A DNA stretch of 64,000 nucleotides from Geodermatophilus obscurus (lineage in GTDB: Bacteria; Actinomycetota; Actinomycetes; Mycobacteriales; Geodermatophilaceae). The notes below the pieces were generated by a model. It was not told the origin of the DNA and searched no databases. It saw only the letters and a list, made by a program, of their open reading frames with translations. How positions within the stretch are numbered: position 1 is the first letter of the stretch; each line of letters begins with the position of its first letter. Location of the stretch: NCBI RefSeq assembly GCF_900115395.1, contig NZ_FOWE01000008.1:145170-209169 (forward strand). The letters are read 5' to 3'. Made by a program: the position numbers and the translations under genes. Shown one piece after another: positions 8,450 through 17,047 of the stretch.

Positions 8450-8497
8450 GGGGGCATCCTGCCGCGCCGCCGCCGTCGCCCGGCCACGGCCACGGGC

Positions 8498-9223
8498 TCA
8501 GGCGGCCACGTCGTCGGACAGCCCGTCGGCCCGGTCGAGGAACGCCGCCACCAGCCGGGCGCAGGCCGCGGCCGCCTCGGGTGCCCGCTCGGCGATCTCC
8601 CGCCGCAGCCCCGGCACCAGCGCGGCGGCCTCGGGCGGCGGCGGGCCGGTGAGCGCCCAGGTCTCCTCCCACGCCGAGAAGGCGCCCGGGTCGATCTCCG
8701 GGTGGAACTGCACGCCCAGGTGCGGCCCCGACGTGAACGCCTGCACCGCCCGCGCGGTGCGCGCGACCTCCACCGCGCCGGGCGGCACCGTGAACCGGTC
8801 GCCGTGGTACTCGAACCACGGACCGGCCGGCACCAGCGAGGCGTCGGCGGACTCGACGTCGAGGAAGCCGTGCTCCCCCTCCGGAGCCTCGGACACCACG
8901 CCACCCAGCACCCGCGACATCGCCTGCCCGCCGAAGCAGACGCCGAGCACCGGCGTCCCGGCGTCGACCGCCCGCCGCAGGTAGGCCAGCTCCGCCCCGA
9001 GCCACGGCACGGTGTCGTCGTACGCGGCCGCACCCGAGCCCACCACCACGAGCGTGCGCAGGCCGGCGGGGTCGGGCAGGTCGGTGAGCAGCGGGGACGG
9101 CCCCACGGTGGTGCCGACGACGACCGTCAGCCCCTGCGCCTCCAGCGCGGGCCGCAGGGTGCCGACCAGGCGGTGCCCGCGGGAGGGGTCGGCGTCGTGG
9201 ACGAGGACGAGAGCGGTCTGCAC
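8498..9223 (-). CDS. class I glutamine amidotransferase (GATase1) domain protein
   Basis: About 241 residues, a stand-alone type 1 glutamine amidotransferase like those annotated as GMP-synthase-domain proteins. The nucleophile is Cys-96 in GVCFGGQAMSRVLGG, and the His/Glu pair is in VQFHPEID (His-174, Glu-176), so the full triad is present. Such proteins hydrolyse glutamine to deliver ammonia to a partner or act on gamma-glutamyl bonds; the acceptor here is unknown. GTG at 9223 gives a natural beginning of the Rossmann-like fold (TALVLVHDADPSRGH). The divergent glycosylase gene begins at, or overlaps, this start. Confidence 0.85.
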   Translation of the reverse strand: MQTALVLVHDADPSRGHRLVGTLRPALEAQGLTVVVGTTVGPSPLLTDLPDPAGLRTLVVVGSGAAAYDDTVPWLGAELAYLRRAVDAGTPVLGVCFGGQAMSRVLGGVVSEAPEGEHGFLDVESADASLVPAGPWFEYHGDRFTVPPGAVEVARTARAVQAFTSGPHLGVQFHPEIDPGAFSAWEETWALTGPPPPEAAALVPGLRREIAERAPEAAAACARLVAAFLDRADGLSDDVAA

Positions 9224-10142
9224 GGGTGCAGTATCGGCAGGTGCCCGCGTCCTCCAGGTCCCGACCGGCGACACCGACCTCGCCGCCACGCTCGGATCGG
9301 TCGCCTGGCTGCCCCGCGACCCGACGACGCGGCTGGCGCCCGGCCGGTTCGAGCGCGCCACCTGGACGCCGGACGGCAGCGGCACCGTCGTCGTCACCTG
9401 GTCCCCGGACGGCGGCACCGCGCGGGTCGAGGCCTCCGGCGACGGCGCCGGCTGGCTGCTCGACCGCGCCCCGCGGCTGCTGGGCTGCGAGGACGACGTC
9501 GCCGGCTTCGACCCACCCGCCCAGCCGCTGCGCGACCTGTGGCGGCGGCACGGCCGGCGGCGGATCGCCCGCACCGGCACGCTCTGGCACGACCTGGCCT
9601 GCCTGGTCGTGCAGCAGCGCATCGACCGGATCTCCGCCGCCGACCAGTGGCGCCGCCTGGTCACCGCCCACGGCTCCCCCGCTCCCGGCGTCGACGGCCT
9701 GTGGGCACCGCCGGCACCGGCGACGCTGGCCCGGCTGTCCCCGGTCGACCTGCACCGCCTCGGCCTCGAGCGCACGCGGGCCTCGACCCTCGTCGGCGCC
9801 GGCCTGGCGCTGGCCCGCCACCAGCACCTCGCCGACGACGACGTCGCTCCCGGCACCGCCGCGCTGCGCGCCGTCCCCGGCATCGGCCCGTGGACCACCG
9901 GCTGCCTGGCCGCGCTGACCTGGGGCGATCGGGACGCCGTCATCCCCGGCGACAGCGGCATCCCGTCGCTGGTGGCGTGGGCGCTGGCCGGGCGGCACCG
10001 CGCCGACGACGCCGCGATGCTCGACCTGCTGGAGCCCCACCGCCCGCACCGCTACCGCGTGCTGGGCCTGGTCATGGCCAGCGGCCGGCGCCCGCCGCGG
10101 CACGCCCCGCGCGGTCACCGGCAGGACATCCGCCGCCGCTGA
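9159..10142 (+). CDS. DNA-3-methyladenine glycosylase (AlkA-like, HhH-GPD)
   Basis: A base-excision-repair glycosylase of the HhH-GPD superfamily. After a beta-rich N-terminal domain (VLQVPTGDTDLAATLG to TARVEASGDGAGWLL) comes the helical domain with the helix-hairpin-helix LRAVPGIGPWTTGCLA and the catalytic Asp in IPGDSGIPSLVAW. The homologous part begins at about 9235, but no ATG, GTG or TTG lies in frame there; the nearest is GTG at 9159, inside the divergent neighbour. The start is therefore uncertain: either the 5' ends really overlap by 65 bases, or an unusual start codon is used. The family call is firm, the N-terminus is not. Confidence 0.8.
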   Translation: MPTRRCPREGSASWTRTRAVCTGAVSAGARVLQVPTGDTDLAATLGSVAWLPRDPTTRLAPGRFERATWTPDGSGTVVVTWSPDGGTARVEASGDGAGWLLDRAPRLLGCEDDVAGFDPPAQPLRDLWRRHGRRRIARTGTLWHDLACLVVQQRIDRISAADQWRRLVTAHGSPAPGVDGLWAPPAPATLARLSPVDLHRLGLERTRASTLVGAGLALARHQHLADDDVAPGTAALRAVPGIGPWTTGCLAALTWGDRDAVIPGDSGIPSLVAWALAGRHRADDAAMLDLLEPHRPHRYRVLGLVMASGRRPPRHAPRGHRQDIRRR

Positions 10143-10230
10143 CGGGCCGGGGCTTCCGCCGGAGCCCCCACGCGAGGACGCTGTGGGACGCGGCGGTGCC
10201 GTGGGGCGCCGCCGTCCGAGGGAGGACCGC

Positions 10231-10851
10231 ATGTACGCACGCTCGACCACGCTCACCGGTAGCCCGATGACCATCGAGGACGGCATCACCTACGTCATCG
10301 ACGAGGTCATGCCCGCGGTCACCGCGATGCCCGGCTGCGTGGGGCTGTCGATGCTGGCCGACCGGGAGTCCGGCCGCAGCATCGTCACCTCGGGCTGGCG
10401 CGACGCGGAGGCGATGGCCGCCAGCGAGGAGGGCATCCGCGGCATGCGCGAGCACGCCGGCGGCATCTTCGGCGGACCGCCCGAGGTGCACGAGTGGGAG
10501 GTCGCCGTCATGCACCGCCGCTCCGAGGCGCCGTCGGGGGCGTGCACCCGGGTGACGTGGAGCCGCTGTGCGCCCGAGGACGTCGACCGCGTGCTCGACG
10601 CCTACCGCACGATCATGGTGCCGCGGATGGAGGACTACGGCGGCTTCGTCAGCGTCAGCCTCTTCCTCGACCGCGAGAAGGGGGAGGCGGCGTCGGCGGT
10701 GACCTTCGAGAACCGCGACTGCATGGCCGCCAGCCGCACCCACGCACGGGCCAGCCGGGACGACTTCGCCCGGCTCATGCGCATGGAGATCACCGACCAC
10801 GACGAGTTCGACCTCGTCCTGGCCCACCTGCGGATCCCCGAGACGGTCTGA
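10231..10851 (+). CDS. ABM-like dimeric alpha/beta-barrel protein, tandem domains
   Basis: A 206-residue cytoplasmic protein that looks like two ferredoxin-like (antibiotic biosynthesis monooxygenase) domains in a row. Each half begins with a strand, a helix of the type VIDEVMPAVTAMPGCVGLSML or RTIMVPRMEDYGGFVSVSLFLDRE, and ends with a W/F-containing segment followed by a helix with A-S-R/E residues. Two fused domains would mimic the dimer formed by single-domain ABM proteins. ATG at 10231 follows GGGAGGA, a good ribosome binding site. The function could be stress-related or heme-linked, but there is no motif to decide. A long palindrome follows the stop. Confidence 0.7.
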   Translation: MYARSTTLTGSPMTIEDGITYVIDEVMPAVTAMPGCVGLSMLADRESGRSIVTSGWRDAEAMAASEEGIRGMREHAGGIFGGPPEVHEWEVAVMHRRSEAPSGACTRVTWSRCAPEDVDRVLDAYRTIMVPRMEDYGGFVSVSLFLDREKGEAASAVTFENRDCMAASRTHARASRDDFARLMRMEITDHDEFDLVLAHLRIPETV

Positions 10852-10856
10852 GGTCT

Positions 10857-10894
10857 CCCCTGTCCGCCTTTCGCGCGCGAAAGGCGGACAGGGG
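10857..10894. terminator. perfect 38-bp palindrome between convergent genes
   Basis: Positions 10857-10894 read the same on both strands without a mismatch, centred on CGCGCG. It lies between the stop of the ABM-like gene and the stop of the acyl-CoA dehydrogenase gene, so it probably terminates transcription from both sides. Confidence 0.75.
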
Positions 10895-10906
10895 GCGGAC
10901 CCGGCG

Positions 10907-11986
10907 TCACACCACGCGGGTGAAGGTGGGCCAGACGTCGTCGCCACCGTCGGCGACCAGGCCGGCGCCGAGCACGCGGGACCACACCGACTCGGTGCCG
11001 GCCTCGTCGCGCCAGGACCAGCAGCGCCGGGTGAGGTGGTGCAGCCGGTGCTCCTGGGTGAAGCCGATCGCGCCGTGCACCTGGTGGGCGAGCTTGGCGA
11101 CGGTCTCGACCGCCTCCCCCGCCCGCACCTTCGCCGCGGCGGCCGCCAGCTCCACCGTCTCCTCGTCCCGGTCCAGCGCCTGCACGGCGGCGTCGACCAG
11201 CGCGGTGGTGGCGGTGACCTCGCCGGCCATCTGCGCCAGCTCCATCTGGACGGCCTGGAACTTGCCGAGCGGCCGGCCGAACTGCACCCGCTCGCCGGCG
11301 TACTGCACCGTCCAGGCCAGCACCTGCTCCAGCGCCGCGGACAGCTGCACCGCGCGGGCCAGGGCGTAGCGCGCCCGCACCCGCGTCACCTGCGCCGGGG
11401 ACAGCAGCGCGCCGGGCACGCCGACGCCGTCGAGCACCAGCGACCCGCGCGGCTCCCCGGCCAGGTTGACCGCCCGGGACGCGCCCAGCCCGGCGGTGTC
11501 GACGACGGCGAGCACCGCGCCCTCGATCCCCGCGGGCGGGGTCGCCAGCACCGCGACGTGCCGGGCGACGCCGGCCCACGGCACGTCGGTGGCGGTGCCG
11601 GTGAGGACGAACCGGCCCGGGCCGTCGCCGTCGTCGGAGGGCTCGGCGGTGACCGCGCCGTCCACCGCGATCGTCAGCGGCTCCTCCGGCGAGGGCAGGT
11701 CGAGGTCGGCGGCCAGCAGCGCGGGCCCGGCGACCAGCAGCTGCTCGGCCACCGGCACCGCGCCGGCCCCCGCGGCCAGCGTCCGCACGACCGCCACGGC
11801 GTCGGCGAGCTCGCCGCCGGAGCCGCCGGACTCCTCGGGCAGCCCGACGCCGGTCAGCCCGGCCCCGGCCAGCGCGGTCCACAGGCCCTCGTCCCACTGC
11901 CGCTCGGCCGTCAGCACGAACGGCTCGTGCCCGGCGAGGATCTCCCGGACGGTCTCGACCACCAGGTCCTGGTCGGATGCGGTCAT
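10907..11986 (-). CDS. acyl-CoA dehydrogenase, second (non-catalytic-type) subunit
   Basis: A 359-residue acyl-CoA dehydrogenase-fold protein. It overlaps the preceding dehydrogenase gene by ATGA, and both are on the minus strand, the arrangement of heteromeric FadE pairs used for bulky acyl-CoAs such as steroid or bile-acid side chains. The C-terminal half holds QVHGAIGFTQEHRLHHLTRR, the FAD-contacting motif of this family. The catalytic-Glu motif GGTNEI of the partner is absent, so this subunit probably completes the FAD site and structure. N-terminal helices (ILAGHEPFVLTAERQWDEGLW) and the central beta domain are recognisable. The substrate is not known. Confidence 0.85.
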   Translation of the reverse strand: MTASDQDLVVETVREILAGHEPFVLTAERQWDEGLWTALAGAGLTGVGLPEESGGSGGELADAVAVVRTLAAGAGAVPVAEQLLVAGPALLAADLDLPSPEEPLTIAVDGAVTAEPSDDGDGPGRFVLTGTATDVPWAGVARHVAVLATPPAGIEGAVLAVVDTAGLGASRAVNLAGEPRGSLVLDGVGVPGALLSPAQVTRVRARYALARAVQLSAALEQVLAWTVQYAGERVQFGRPLGKFQAVQMELAQMAGEVTATTALVDAAVQALDRDEETVELAAAAAKVRAGEAVETVAKLAHQVHGAIGFTQEHRLHHLTRRCWSWRDEAGTESVWSRVLGAGLVADGGDDVWPTFTRVV

Positions 11987-13152
11987 CGCAGGCCCAGCCC
12001 GCGCGCCACGATCCCCTTGAGGATCTCGTTGGTCCCGCCGCGCAGCGTGTAGCCCGGCGCGTGCAGCTGGGCCTCGGCGAGCGCCCGCCCGAGCGGGTCG
12101 GGGCTGTCCAGCGACGCGGGCACGTCGACCACCCGGCGCACCTCGTCGACGACGTCCTGCTCGAACGTCGTCCCCATGTCCTTGACCAGCGCGGCCGGGA
12201 TGTCGGGCAGCTCCCCGCGGTCCAGCGCCGCCGCGATGCGCAGCGACAGCTGCCGCAGCGCCAGCGCCCGCGACGACAGCCGCCCCAGCACCGCCAGCTG
12301 CGCTGGGTCGCCGGTGGCGGCGGCGCGCCGGCCGAACTCGGCCAGCAGCGGCCAGGTGGAGAGGAACCGCTCGGGACCGGACCGCTCGAAGGCCAGCTCC
12401 GCGGTCACCTGGTGCCAGCCGTTGCCCTCCTCGCCGAGCAGCATGTCGCCGGGGACGACGACGTCGTCGAACACCACCTCGTTGAAGTGGTGGCCGCCGT
12501 CGAGGATGCGGATCGGGTTGACCGTGATGCCGGGCAGCGACAGGTCGACCACCAGCTGGGTCAGGCCCTGGTGCTTACCGCGCGGGCCCTCACCGGGCGG
12601 GCCGGTGCGCACCAGCACGATCCCGTAGTGGGAGTGGTGGGCGTTGCTCGTCCACACCTTCGCGCCGTTGACCACGAAGTCGCCGTCGGCGTTGCGGGTG
12701 CCGCGGGTGCGGATGGAGGCGAGGTCGGAGCCGCTGTCGGGCTCGCTCATCCCGATGACGAAGTAGCACTGGCCGGCGGCGATGCGCGGCAGGATCTCCT
12801 TGCGCTGCGCCTCGGTGCCGTAGCGCAGCAGCGCGAGCCCGGACTGGCGGTCGGCGATCCAGTGCGCGGCCACCGGGGCGCCGGCGGCGAGCAGCTCCTC
12901 GGTGACGGCGTAGCGCTCCATCGCGCTGCGCTCGTGGCCGCCGTACTCCTTCGGCCAGGTCATCCCCAGCCAGCCGCGGGCGCCGAGCTTCCGGGAGAAG
13001 TCGGGGTCGACGCCGGACAGCCAGGTGTCGACGTGGGTGGTGAAGCTGCCGGCGGCGAGCTCCTCGGCGAGGAACCGCCGCACCTCCAGGCGCACCTGCT
13101 CGGCGGCCTCCGACGGCGGCGCGGGCGCCAGGGTCAACTGGTCGTTGCTCAT
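11983..13152 (-). CDS. acyl-CoA dehydrogenase, first subunit
   Basis: A 389-residue FAD-dependent acyl-CoA dehydrogenase that introduces the alpha-beta double bond in beta-oxidation. It has the N-terminal helical domain with WPKEYGG, the middle domain FAD motif CYFVIGMSEPDSGSDLAS and KVWTSNAHHSHYGIV, and near the C-terminus LRGGTNEILKGIVARGLGL. The ATG at 13152 is preferred to an upstream codon because it directly precedes the conserved N-terminal helix. Together with the overlapping downstream subunit it probably forms an alpha2beta2 enzyme of the FadE/ChsE/IpdE type. The thiolase and ketoacyl reductase needed later in such a pathway occur about 14 kb away (27-29 kb), but a functional link is inference. 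Confidence 0.9.
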   Translation of the reverse strand: MSNDQLTLAPAPPSEAAEQVRLEVRRFLAEELAAGSFTTHVDTWLSGVDPDFSRKLGARGWLGMTWPKEYGGHERSAMERYAVTEELLAAGAPVAAHWIADRQSGLALLRYGTEAQRKEILPRIAAGQCYFVIGMSEPDSGSDLASIRTRGTRNADGDFVVNGAKVWTSNAHHSHYGIVLVRTGPPGEGPRGKHQGLTQLVVDLSLPGITVNPIRILDGGHHFNEVVFDDVVVPGDMLLGEEGNGWHQVTAELAFERSGPERFLSTWPLLAEFGRRAAATGDPAQLAVLGRLSSRALALRQLSLRIAAALDRGELPDIPAALVKDMGTTFEQDVVDEVRRVVDVPASLDSPDPLGRALAEAQLHAPGYTLRGGTNEILKGIVARGLGLR

Positions 13153-13263
13153 GGGACGGTCCCCCACCTCGGCGTGGCAGTTGTCACCGTCGGTTGTACA
13201 GGTCACCCCCGTGTCCCACCCGCGGACGGGGTGTCGGACACCCCACTCCCCCGGCGCGTGCCC

Positions 13264-13596
13264 TCAGCGGCGCTCGTCCCCCGGGAACGCGTCGGAGGCC
13301 CGCTGCCGCAGCTCGGTGACGGCCTCCCCGGCGATGGTCGCCATGCGGGTGACCACCCCGGACACCAGCCGGCGCACCTGCGCGGGGTCCAGGCCCAGCA
13401 CCGAGCCGAGCCCCGCCGCGACGTCCAGGCCCGGGAACGACGACGACGGCGGCGGTGCCGGCGCCGCGGCCTGCTCGGGTGACCAGCGCATCGCGTCGCC
13501 GGAGATCGTGAGGTCGCCGCCGGCGCCGTCGAGGGCGTCGGACAGGTCCTCGCTCGCGGCGCGCCGCGGCTCGCCGTCGTCGTCGGCAGGTCCCAC
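13264..13596 (-). CDS. hypothetical protein, 110 residues
   Basis: A short protein with an acidic, disordered N-terminal half (DDDGEPRRAASEDLSD, then a Pro/Ala/Ser stretch) and a helical C-terminal part (DPAQVRRLVSGVVTRMATIAGEAVTEL). I recognise no family. It lies between the acyl-CoA dehydrogenase operon and the phosphatase gene, in the same direction as both. Codon choice looks like that of real genes here, but expression is unproven. Confidence 0.5.
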   Translation of the reverse strand: MGPADDDGEPRRAASEDLSDALDGAGGDLTISGDAMRWSPEQAAAPAPPPSSSFPGLDVAAGLGSVLGLDPAQVRRLVSGVVTRMATIAGEAVTELRQRASDAFPGDERR

Positions 13597-13710
13597 GGCG
13601 GCCTCCTCGCCGGTGCGCGCCGGCGTGCTGCGGCGCTACCGGGATGGTCCGCCCGGCGGCCCCGACCCGCCAGCCGTCCGGGTCAGCAGGTCCGGGTCGG
13701 TGCAGCCGGG

Positions 13711-15972
13711 TCAGCGCAGCCGGGTGAGGGCGAGCAGCGCGACGTCGTCGGCCCGGTGCGGGCCGGTCAGCGCGGCCAGCAGCCGGTCGCAGAGCTCGCC
13801 GGGGTCGGCCGGCCCGTCGCCGCTCGCGTCGGCCGCGACGGTCCGCAGCCGGGCCAGCCCCACGTCGAGGTCGGCGGTGCGGCTCTCCACCAGCCCGTCG
13901 GTGTAGAGGACCAGCGTGGCGCCCACCGGCAGCTCCCCCTTCCACTCCGGCGCCGGGCCGGGTGGCGCGCCGAGCAGCCGGCCGGGGACGACGTCGAGCA
14001 GCTCGGCGCGCCCGCCGGCGACCAGCAGCGGCGGCAGGTGCCCGGCCGAGGCGATCCGCAGCGCGCCGGTGGCCGGGTCGAGCCGGGCGAACATCGCGGT
14101 GGCCATCCGCGGGAGCCCCAGCAGCGGCCAGCTGCCGTGGAGCCGGTCGACCAGCTCGGACGGGCCCGGCCGGTCGGCGAGGAACGCGCGGTGCACGCTG
14201 CGCAGCTGCCCCATGGTGGCCGCGGCGGTGACGTCGTGGCCGACGACGTCCCCGACCGCCAGCGCGACGTCGCCCTCCGGCAGCGCCACGACGTCGTGGA
14301 AGTCGCCGCCGACGTCGGCGCCGCTGCTGCCGGGCAGGTAGCGCACCGCCACGGCCAGGCCGGGCACGTGCGGCGGCACCGGGGGCAGCAGGCTGGCCTG
14401 CAGGGTGTGCGACGTCCGCGACTCCAGCTCGAACCGCGCCGCCACCTCCAGGCCCTGCGACATCTGCAGGGCCAGCTGCTCGGCGGTCTCGACGTCGGCC
14501 TCGCTGAACGGGCCGCGCTGCGCCCCGTTGCCCAGGCTGATCACCCCGAGCGGCCGGTTGTCCACCAGCAGCGGCACGCAGACGAGGTCGGCCAGCTCCA
14601 GCGCGCGGGACACGGCGAGGTGGCCGGGGCCGGTGGCCATCCGCTGCAGGTCGGCGTCGTCGACGCCGCGCAGCCACACCGTCCGGCGGCCGACCATCGC
14701 CCGGACGCTGGGGTGGCGGCCGTCGCGGCGCGGCAGGTGCAGGTCGCGCAGCTCCTCGACGAGGTGCCGCCGGGCGGGGTCGGTGTGCGCCACCACCGGC
14801 TCGACCAGACCGCGATCGGTCACCAGGTCGATCACGCAGACGTCGGCGAGCCGGGTCACCGCCAGCGCCGCGAGGCCCTCGACCGTCTCGGTCATGCCGT
14901 GGCCGCCGGCCAGGAGGCGCGCGGCCTCGAGGAGGAACGCCGACCGGGCGGCCTGCCGCACGGTCTCCAGCAGCAGCCGGACCCGCTCGAGCGCCTGGCC
15001 CGCCTGGCGCCCCAGCGTCGCCAGCAGGTCGGCGTCGGCGGGGACGAGCGCCCCGCGGGTGCCCGGCTCGGCCAGGCTGATGAGCTCGCTGTCATCGGTG
15101 ACCCCGAGGACGAGGACCAGCGCCCCCAGGTGCCGGTCGTCGGCGGCCGACACCGGCACGACGACGACGGCCTCCTGCCCCGCCTCGGCCATCGCCGTGG
15201 CGAGGTCGGGCCACCGCTCGCGCAGCCCCGGGCCCAGCGGCACCACCTGCACCTCACCGGAGCGCACCAGCTGCGCGCCGGCCTCGGCCGCGGCGACCAG
15301 CGCCGCGAGCAGCTCGGGGGCCAGGCCGTCGGCGGCGGCGAGGACGACCGGCCGCGGCCGGCCCGTGTCCGCTCCGGTGGCCGCGGCGGCCAGCCACAGG
15401 CCGGCGCCACCGGCCTGCACCGCGGCGCGGGCGCGGCGCACGACGACGTCGGCGACCTGCTCGGGCGTGCCCGCGGCGGCCAGCTCGGAGACGACCTGCT
15501 GCAGCGTGCGGGCCCGCACCTCGGAGTCGGCGGTGGCGCGCTGCGCGGCCAGCAGCGCCTGCTCGTAGCGCCGCCGCGACGTGGCCTCGAACAGGGTGGC
15601 GCGGACCAGCAGCGGCCGGCCGTCGTCGTCGCGGACCTCGACGGCGTTGACCAGGCACGGCAGCACCGTGCCGTCGGCGCGGACGACGTCGAGGGCGACC
15701 TCCCGCACCACGCCCTGCAGCCGCAGCAGCGGCGCCAGGTGCGTCTCGTAGTAGACCCGCCCGCCGGCGCTGAGCAAGTCGGGCAGCCGGCTGCCGCGGA
15801 CCTCCTCGGGCGTGCGGCCGGTCCAGGCGCAGAAGGTGCCGTTGACCTTGGCCACCCGCCCGTCGGGCACCATCGACAGGTAGCCGCAGGGCGCGTTCTC
15901 GTAGAGGTCGGCCGGGTCCTCCTCGAGCAACCGGTCGAGCTCCGTCGGGACCTGCTGCTCCTCGTCCGCCAC
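13711..15972 (-). CDS. PAS-GAF-GAF-PP2C (SpoIIE/RsbP-type) serine phosphatase
   Basis: About 753 residues, a sensory phosphatase that should dephosphorylate an RsbV-like anti-anti-sigma factor. Order: N-terminal PAS domain (YENAPCGYLSMVPDGRVAKVNGTF...RVYYETHLAPLLRLQGVVREVALDVVRADG, residues about 20-140), two GAF-like sensor regions (about 165-335 and 350-500), and the PP2C domain from about 540, with metal-binding acids in GADVGGDFHDVV, VGDVVGHDVTAAATM, LYTDGLVES and HRADDVALL. GTG at 15972 has GGGAC upstream and leaves 16 bases to the preceding stop; a GTG at 16008 is the alternative. The gene directly upstream is an RsbQ-like hydrolase, so this pair copies the Bacillus RsbQ-RsbP energy-stress module. 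GAF domains are an addition relative to Bacillus RsbP. Confidence 0.88.
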   Translation of the reverse strand: MADEEQQVPTELDRLLEEDPADLYENAPCGYLSMVPDGRVAKVNGTFCAWTGRTPEEVRGSRLPDLLSAGGRVYYETHLAPLLRLQGVVREVALDVVRADGTVLPCLVNAVEVRDDDGRPLLVRATLFEATSRRRYEQALLAAQRATADSEVRARTLQQVVSELAAAGTPEQVADVVVRRARAAVQAGGAGLWLAAAATGADTGRPRPVVLAAADGLAPELLAALVAAAEAGAQLVRSGEVQVVPLGPGLRERWPDLATAMAEAGQEAVVVVPVSAADDRHLGALVLVLGVTDDSELISLAEPGTRGALVPADADLLATLGRQAGQALERVRLLLETVRQAARSAFLLEAARLLAGGHGMTETVEGLAALAVTRLADVCVIDLVTDRGLVEPVVAHTDPARRHLVEELRDLHLPRRDGRHPSVRAMVGRRTVWLRGVDDADLQRMATGPGHLAVSRALELADLVCVPLLVDNRPLGVISLGNGAQRGPFSEADVETAEQLALQMSQGLEVAARFELESRTSHTLQASLLPPVPPHVPGLAVAVRYLPGSSGADVGGDFHDVVALPEGDVALAVGDVVGHDVTAAATMGQLRSVHRAFLADRPGPSELVDRLHGSWPLLGLPRMATAMFARLDPATGALRIASAGHLPPLLVAGGRAELLDVVPGRLLGAPPGPAPEWKGELPVGATLVLYTDGLVESRTADLDVGLARLRTVAADASGDGPADPGELCDRLLAALTGPHRADDVALLALTRLR

Positions 15973-15988
15973 CGTCCCGGTCCGCCCC

Positions 15989-16783
15989 TCAGGACCCGAG
16001 GAACGCACGGATGGCCGCCACCGTCTCCTCCGGTGCCGACAGGTGCGGGCAGTGGCCGGTCGCGGCCAGCCGGGTGAAGACGCTGCCGGGCACGTGCTCG
16101 TGCACGTAGCGGCCGACCACCTCCGGCGCGATCGAGTCGTCGGTGCACTGCAGGACCAGGGTCGGCACGGTCACGGCGGGCAGGTCGGCGCGGTTGTCGG
16201 AGAGGAAGGTGACCCGGGCGAACTGGCGGGCCACCTCCGGGTCGGTGCGGCAGAAGCTGCGCTGCAGCTCCGCGGCGGTCCCGGGGTTGCCCGGTCCGGC
16301 GACCACCGCCGCCAGCGCCGGCGACCACTGGTCGGGGTCGCTGTCGAGGGAGTCCAGCAGCGCGGCGACGTCGGCGCGGCTGAAACCACCGGTGTAGCCC
16401 TCGTCGTCGACGTAGCGCGGGCTGGGCCCGACCATCACCAGCGCGCCGAACAGCTCCGGGGCCCGTCGGGTGGCCAGGACGCCGATCATCGCGCTCACCG
16501 AGTGCCCGACGAACACGACGTCGGTCAGGTCGAGCTCGCGGCAGATCCCGACGACGTCCTCGGCGTAGCCGGCCAACGACCGGTACCGCCGGGGGTCGTA
16601 GGCCGCGACGTCGGAGTCCCCCGAGCCGACGTGGTCGAAGGTGACGACGCGGTGGTCGGTGGCGAGGGCGGGCGCGACGGAGCGCCACATCGTCTGGTCG
16701 CAGCCGAAGCCGTGCGCGAGGAGCATCGGGCGGCCCGTCGCCGGACCGCTCACGCGCACACCATTCCGCGTGATCGCGCTCAC
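15989..16783 (-). CDS. rsbQ: RsbQ-like alpha/beta hydrolase
   Basis: A 264-residue alpha/beta hydrolase very close in sequence pattern to Bacillus RsbQ: HGFGCDQTMWRSVAPAL near residue 24, VGHSVSAMIGVLA with nucleophile Ser-95, VMVGPSPRYVDD, Asp-216 in the LQCTDDSIAPEVV segment and His-244 in TGHCPHLS. These fit the RsbQ triad (Ser-96, Asp-219, His-247) in place and spacing. RsbQ makes or binds a small hydrophobic ligand that activates the PAS-containing phosphatase RsbP under energy stress; it is also the bacterial relative of the plant KAI2/D14 receptors. Here it is 16 bases upstream of a PAS-GAF-PP2C phosphatase on the same strand, so a conserved partnership is likely. Confidence 0.88.
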   Translation of the reverse strand: MSAITRNGVRVSGPATGRPMLLAHGFGCDQTMWRSVAPALATDHRVVTFDHVGSGDSDVAAYDPRRYRSLAGYAEDVVGICRELDLTDVVFVGHSVSAMIGVLATRRAPELFGALVMVGPSPRYVDDEGYTGGFSRADVAALLDSLDSDPDQWSPALAAVVAGPGNPGTAAELQRSFCRTDPEVARQFARVTFLSDNRADLPAVTVPTLVLQCTDDSIAPEVVGRYVHEHVPGSVFTRLAATGHCPHLSAPEETVAAIRAFLGS

Positions 16784-16903
16784 CCCGGCGACGCTAACGG
16801 ACGAGCCCGTCCCTGTCGTGGCCCCCGCCCGTGTCGTGGCGCCGCCCGCCGTGTCGGCCGGGGTCGGGGGCTGCCGGCGGGCGTCAGTGACCGCCGGGGC
16901 CCC

Positions 16904-17047
16904 TCACCACCGGGAGGTGCCGCAGTCGCGGCAGCGCTTCTTCGCCGTGCTGGTCTCGCCGCGGCAGTTCGGGCAGCTCCAGGTCGCCCGGTCGGTCGTG
17001 CGGTCGGTCGTGCGGTCGGTGGTGCGTTCGGTGACGGTGGTGCTCAT
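16904..17047 (-). CDS. 47-residue single zinc-ribbon protein
   Basis: A tiny protein with a Thr/Asp/Arg repeat (TTDRTTDRTTDR) followed by one zinc ribbon: WSCPNCRGETSTAKKRCRDCGTSRW, four cysteines in CPNC and CRDC. The ATG at 17047 has GGGAGAGG just upstream, a strong ribosome binding site, which argues for real translation. The N-terminal repeat comes from a 12-bp DNA repeat around 16988-17028 and could vary in copy number. Such ribbons usually bind nucleic acid or a protein partner; no partner is evident. Confidence 0.7.
   Translation of the reverse strand: MSTTVTERTTDRTTDRTTDRATWSCPNCRGETSTAKKRCRDCGTSRW

Noticed and set aside
13756..16077. Long plus-strand frame opposite the PP2C phosphatase
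   Set aside because: PAS, GAF and PP2C motifs are on the minus strand; the frame is an antisense artefact of high GC.
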